From positions 1-8,832 of the forward strand of contig BNTP01000087.1 of the NCBI GenBank assembly GCA_025996695.1: DNA of 8,832 bases, read 5' to 3'. The notes beneath the pieces were generated by a model. The model had not been told where the DNA came from, did no database searches, and saw only the letters and a list, made by a program, of their open reading frames with translations. The translations under genes and the position numbers were made by a program. Below, one piece after another: positions 6,202-8,832 of the stretch. Positions within the stretch are counted from its first letter, which is position 1. Each line of letters opens with the position of its first letter. The DNA is from Bacteroidia bacterium. GTDB taxonomy: Bacteria > Bacteroidota > Bacteroidia > Bacteroidales > Azobacteroidaceae.

Positions 6202-6222
6202 GCGGGTACCCTGCTTTTTTTT
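6202..6222 (+). terminator. Plus-strand terminator-like hairpin with eight T
   Basis: GCGGG (6202-6206) pairs with CCTGC (6210-6214) around the loop TAC, with one G-T pair, and is followed by eight T residues (6215-6222). The shape is that of an intrinsic terminator reading rightward, although the stem is short and no plus-strand gene is recognised upstream. On the minus strand GCGGGT and ACCCGC (within 6202-6236) can also pair around a long loop just past the ABC ATPase stop, so the region may end transcription from both sides. Confidence 0.4.
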
Positions 6223-6256
6223 CAAAATAAACCCGCGGTAAACTATGCTGGTAAGT

Positions 6257-7003
6257 TTAATAATTAAAGATTTGTTTTAAACACCCATTCCTCACCAACT
6301 CTTCCGGCGAGCCTGTGATTAGCCCTTTTTCTTTGTCCAAAATCCAAAGCGTGTCGGCTGTTTTGCACACTAATTCCAAATCGTGGCTCGACAAAAAGAT
6401 TGCTTTACCGGTTTCGTGGCTCAACTTGCGTAGCAAATTCATGATTTCGGCTTTGCTGGGATAGTCGAGAAACGCGGTTGGCTCGTCCAAGAAAATTACC
6501 GGCGTTTGCTGCGCGAGGACTTTTGCTATTATCACTTTTTGGCATTCACCATCGCTCAGCGTTTGTACAGGACGGTTTGCTAATTCGGTAATGCCAATTT
6601 GCTGCAAGGATTCGTGAACGATTTTTCGGTCTTCATCCGTCAGTTGTCCCCAAAAATTCGTGTATGGACTTCGTCCTAAGCCGACTAAATCGTCTACAGA
6701 GAGGTTTGTGGCTGCTATTTTTTCGGTCAAGACCACACCGATAATGCGTGCCAATTCGTTACCTGCAAACTTTCGATGAGAGGATTGTGAATCAAGGTCG
6801 CAATGACGCGGATAATGGACATTGCCTGCTAAGGACGGTTGAAAACCTGCCAGCGTGCGCAAGAGGGTGGATTTTCCTACACCGTTTGCCCCCACAAGAC
6901 AAGTCAATTCGCCGCCGAAAATTTTCGCATTCAAATTTTCGACGACGAGATGTTTGCCGTAACCAATTGAGAGGTTACGGAGTTCGATGTTATTTTTGTT
7001 CAA
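6257..7003 (-). CDS. ABC transporter ATP-binding protein, iron-chelate/cobalamin type
   Basis: This 248-residue ATPase probably powers uptake of an iron-siderophore, haem or cobamide together with a FecCD/BtuC-type permease that is not in this window. In order: Walker A GANGVGKST (38-46), VVLTE (90-94) where many relatives have the Q-loop glutamine, GLGRSPYTNFWG, signature LSDGE (149-153; consensus LSGGQ), Walker B VIFLDEPT (169-176) and switch His207 in SSHDL. Residues about 65-82 (PRHCDLDSQSSHRKFAGN) are encoded by a palindromic repeat. The frame opens at an ATG at 7096, but that and the ATG at 7060 lie deep in the upstream gene. I favour the TTG at 7003, which gives MNKNNIELRNLSIGYG and overlaps the upstream stop by 14 bases, implying translational coupling. 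The start is the least certain point. Confidence 0.85.
   Translation of the reverse strand: MNKNNIELRNLSIGYGKHLVVENLNAKIFGGELTCLVGANGVGKSTLLRTLAGFQPSLAGNVHYPRHCDLDSQSSHRKFAGNELARIIGVVLTEKIAATNLSVDDLVGLGRSPYTNFWGQLTDEDRKIVHESLQQIGITELANRPVQTLSDGECQKVIIAKVLAQQTPVIFLDEPTAFLDYPSKAEIMNLLRKLSHETGKAIFLSSHDLELVCKTADTLWILDKEKGLITGSPEELVRNGCLKQIFNY
6781..6810. repeat. Decayed palindromic element inside the ABC ATPase gene
   Basis: ATTGTGA (6784-6790) and TCGCAAT (6798-6804) form an inverted repeat with one G-T pair around a 7-base loop, flanked by AGG and GACGCGG. On the minus strand it reads CGTCATTGCGA...TCACAATCCT, matching the CGTCATTGCGGG...CCCGCAATCC repeat at most positions. The encoded RHCDLDSQS corresponds to RHCGLDPQS, a peptide familiar from translated copies of this repeat in other genomes (from memory). 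The related copy at 2983-3020 has a better preserved palindrome. Confidence 0.65.
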
Positions 7004-8831
7004 AGTGATGACGCACAAAGAGTTCCATCGCTTGATATTCCGCCATGCCAAGTTTGTCATAGCGCACCGCAGTATTCCTGTTTCGATCTTCCGCACGTTT
7101 CCAAAACTCGCGTGGGTCGGTTCCGGGGAACAAAGCCGGGTCTTTTTGCGACTGATGTTTGAAAATTGCCATGCGTTTGATGCGACTTTCTTCCGGACTC
7201 AAAGGCACCGCCATGTCCACTTCGGCGATATCCCATTCTTGCCAAGCACCGCGGTAGAGCCACATGCGGCAATCCTTCAACCAAACTTCGCCTTTCAATT
7301 GTTTCAAGGCTTCCAAAATGGCAATAAATGCCACACGGTGCGTGCCATGTGGGTCGGAAAGATCACCGGCAGCAAAAATTTGCTGTGGTTTCACTTCTTG
7401 CAACAACTTGGCAACGATGTCCACGTCAGCTTTCGAGATCGGAGCTTTTTTCACCGTTCCTGTTTCGTAGAAAGGCAGATTCAAGAAATGCACACGCTTT
7501 TCGGGGATGCCCAAGTAGCGGCAAGCCGAACGCGCTTCGCCCTGACGGATGGCCGTTTTGCAAGCTGCAATTTGTGGCGTATCGGGCTGTCCGGGACGTT
7601 TTTTTTGGAAAAATTCCAGTGAGTTTTTATACGCTTCCTGCGCTGTTTGGTCGTCAAATTTGTACAACGGAGCAATGTCGCGCACGAAATCCAAGAAGCG
7701 AGTCACTTCGTCGTCGTAGACCGCGATATTACCGGACACCTCGTAGGCGAGGTGCACTTCATGGCCTTGTTCGGAGAGGCGAGCCAATGTTCCACCCATC
7801 GAAATCACATCGTCGTCGGGATGCGGACTAAACACCACTACTTTTTTAGGAAATGGCGTAGCACGTTCGGGACGCGTCGAATCGTCAGCATTGGGTTTAC
7901 CGCCCGGCCAACCGGTGATGGTATGTTGCAAATCGTTGAATACGCGGATGTTAATTTTGTTGGCAGGGCCATGTTCGGATACGAGTTCGCCTAATCCGCT
8001 GTCGTTGTAATCGCGTTCTGTCAGCTTGAGGATAGGTTTTTCTAATTTTTCGCACAACCAGAACACCGCTTTGCGAATGGTTTTGTCTGTCCAATTGACG
8101 TTGCCCACCAACCACGGCGTTTTGATGCGTGTCAATTCGGCAGAAGCGGCTTCGTCGAAGATAAAAGAGGCGTTCGGATGGGTTTGCAGGATAGATGCGG
8201 GGAGCATTTCCGTCACATTTTCTTCCACAATTTTGCGAACAACTTTTGCTTGACCTTCGCCCCAAGCCATGAGAATGATGCGTTTGGCACCCATGATTGT
8301 ACCCAAACCAACTGTGATACAATGATTTGGCACATTTTCTTCGCCAAAGAAATCACTTGCTGCACCCATGCGTGTTGAATAGTCCAACGTGACCAAGTGG
8401 GTGCGTGAACTGAACATCGAACCGGGTTCGTTGGCCGCCAACTGTCCGCGACCGTCCGTGCTAAGTAATTGTAAATCAATACCTCCGGCTTCTACGATAA
8501 GTTTTTCGTATTTTTCGCAAAAAGCAGAAATCTCTGTTTTTTGCAAGTCGCCCGGAATCAAGTGAATGTTTTCCGGCAAAATATCGACTTCTTTGAACAG
8601 GTATTCATGCAAATAAAGATGATGGCTTTGCAATTCATCTTTCGACAGCGGATAATACTCGTTTTCGTGGAAGACCACCACGTTTTTGAAGCTCAACCCT
8701 TCCTTTTTGTGAAGTTCCACCAGTCGTTCATACACGCCCACCGCCGTAGAACCGGCAATCAGCCCCAACACACACTTTTGGTTCGCCGCTTGTTTTTCGC
8801 GAATCAAGGTTGCCACTTGCTTGGCTACCAA
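6990..8831 (-). CDS. NagB-like/PIG-L deacetylase fusion, 5' end outside window
   Basis: At least 613 residues are visible. The frame is open to the right edge, where the apparent TTG start is internal. Residues 1 to about 260 form a GlcN6P deaminase/isomerase-like (NagB, SIS-related) domain with LQTHPNASFIFDEAASAEL (215-233) and ANEPGS (133-138). About 260-325 is a linker containing TGWPGGKPNADD. From about 328 a LmbE/PIG-L deacetylase domain carries SPHPDDD (335-341) and SDPHGTH (492-498), the metal-binding and catalytic motifs. The deacetylase motifs are intact. The deaminase catalytic positions are not: the FNMDEY motif reads FHENEY (Asn57 for the catalytic Asp), and DGHIAFNEP reads RGQLAANEP (Arg128 and Gln130 for Asp and His; Glu135 kept). 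The product is often annotated glucosamine-6-phosphate deaminase, but N-deacetylation of an amino-sugar derivative is the better supported activity. It probably shares a transcript with the ABC ATPase gene. Confidence 0.85.
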   Translation of the reverse strand: MVAKQVATLIREKQAANQKCVLGLIAGSTAVGVYERLVELHKKEGLSFKNVVVFHENEYYPLSKDELQSHHLYLHEYLFKEVDILPENIHLIPGDLQKTEISAFCEKYEKLIVEAGGIDLQLLSTDGRGQLAANEPGSMFSSRTHLVTLDYSTRMGAASDFFGEENVPNHCITVGLGTIMGAKRIILMAWGEGQAKVVRKIVEENVTEMLPASILQTHPNASFIFDEAASAELTRIKTPWLVGNVNWTDKTIRKAVFWLCEKLEKPILKLTERDYNDSGLGELVSEHGPANKINIRVFNDLQHTITGWPGGKPNADDSTRPERATPFPKKVVVFSPHPDDDVISMGGTLARLSEQGHEVHLAYEVSGNIAVYDDEVTRFLDFVRDIAPLYKFDDQTAQEAYKNSLEFFQKKRPGQPDTPQIAACKTAIRQGEARSACRYLGIPEKRVHFLNLPFYETGTVKKAPISKADVDIVAKLLQEVKPQQIFAAGDLSDPHGTHRVAFIAILEALKQLKGEVWLKDCRMWLYRGAWQEWDIAEVDMAVPLSPEESRIKRMAIFKHQSQKDPALFPGTDPREFWKRAEDRNRNTAVRYDKLGMAEYQAMELFVRHHFEQK

Positions 8832-8832
8832 A

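Larger units (their letters stand above)
5606..6256. other. 651-base gene-free region between the ABC ATPase and fimbrillin-like genes
   Basis: No convincing coding sequence was found. Right to left on the minus strand it holds a plus-oriented terminator-like hairpin, a cluster of GC-rich palindromes (5999-6145), a predicted promoter (5919-5949), a poly-G tract (5830-5847), a strong hairpin (5710-5745) and AT-rich tandem repeats. The minus-strand open frame 5895-5671 runs through the poly-G tract and has no recognisable protein features. The plus-strand frame 5589-5855 consists of translated repeats. Confidence 0.7.

Noticed and set aside
7004..7096. Upstream ATG starts (7096, 7060) for the ABC ATPase.
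   Set aside because: They overlap the fusion gene by 107 and 71 bases, and the extra residues do not resemble an ABC ATPase N-terminus. The TTG at 7003 fits better, although it is a less common start codon.

Overview
The window looks like a chromosomal segment of a Bacteroidales-type bacterium (Bacteroidota). Four things point there: promoters of the TAnnTTTG (-7) class rather than TATAAT, a NagB-like/PIG-L deacetylase fusion gene of the kind found in Bacteroides relatives, a lipoprotein that pairs a fimbrillin-like body with a FISUMP-like C-terminus, and AT-rich intergenic tandem repeats together with GC-rich palindromes. The taxonomic call is inference; no rRNA or other marker gene is present.

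Layout, left to right. Positions 2-370 (+) are the 3' end of an IS110-family transposase that runs in from the left edge, followed by about 140 bases with a nested hairpin. All remaining genes are on the minus strand. 511-2499 is a membrane-anchored nucleotide-sugar 4,6-dehydratase (CapD/FlaA1/PglF type). 2591-3739 is a conserved ATP-grasp-like protein of unknown role. 3902-5605 is a fimbrillin-like lipoprotein with a FISUMP-type tail. 5606-6256 is a 651-base gene-free stretch. 6257-7003 is an ABC transporter ATPase of the iron-chelate/B12 type. 6990-8831 is a NagB-like/PIG-L fusion whose 5' end lies beyond the right edge. The last two overlap by about 14 bases and are probably co-transcribed from a promoter outside the window.

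The dehydratase and the fimbrillin-like lipoprotein both concern the cell surface (glycan precursors, pilus or surface adhesin). The NagB/PIG-L fusion concerns amino-sugar metabolism, and the ABC ATPase concerns uptake of a metal chelate or cobamide. There is no single obvious pathway, and no defence system or CRISPR array was seen.

The most unusual signals are these. (1) A short palindromic element (CGTCATTGCGG...CCGCAATCC type) lies in frame inside two different protein genes, adding roughly 13 and 18 residues. (2) Two long poly-G tracts share the context TTAAATG(G)nTA on the minus strand, one just upstream of the dehydratase promoter and one inside the probable long leader of the fimbrillin-like gene. 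(3) The NagB-like domain has lost most catalytic residues of glucosamine-6-phosphate deaminase, while the fused deacetylase motifs are intact. (4) A dense cluster of hairpins at 5999-6145 is followed by a plus-strand terminator-like element although no plus-strand gene is visible. (5) The ATP-grasp-like gene appears to have a nearly leaderless mRNA.
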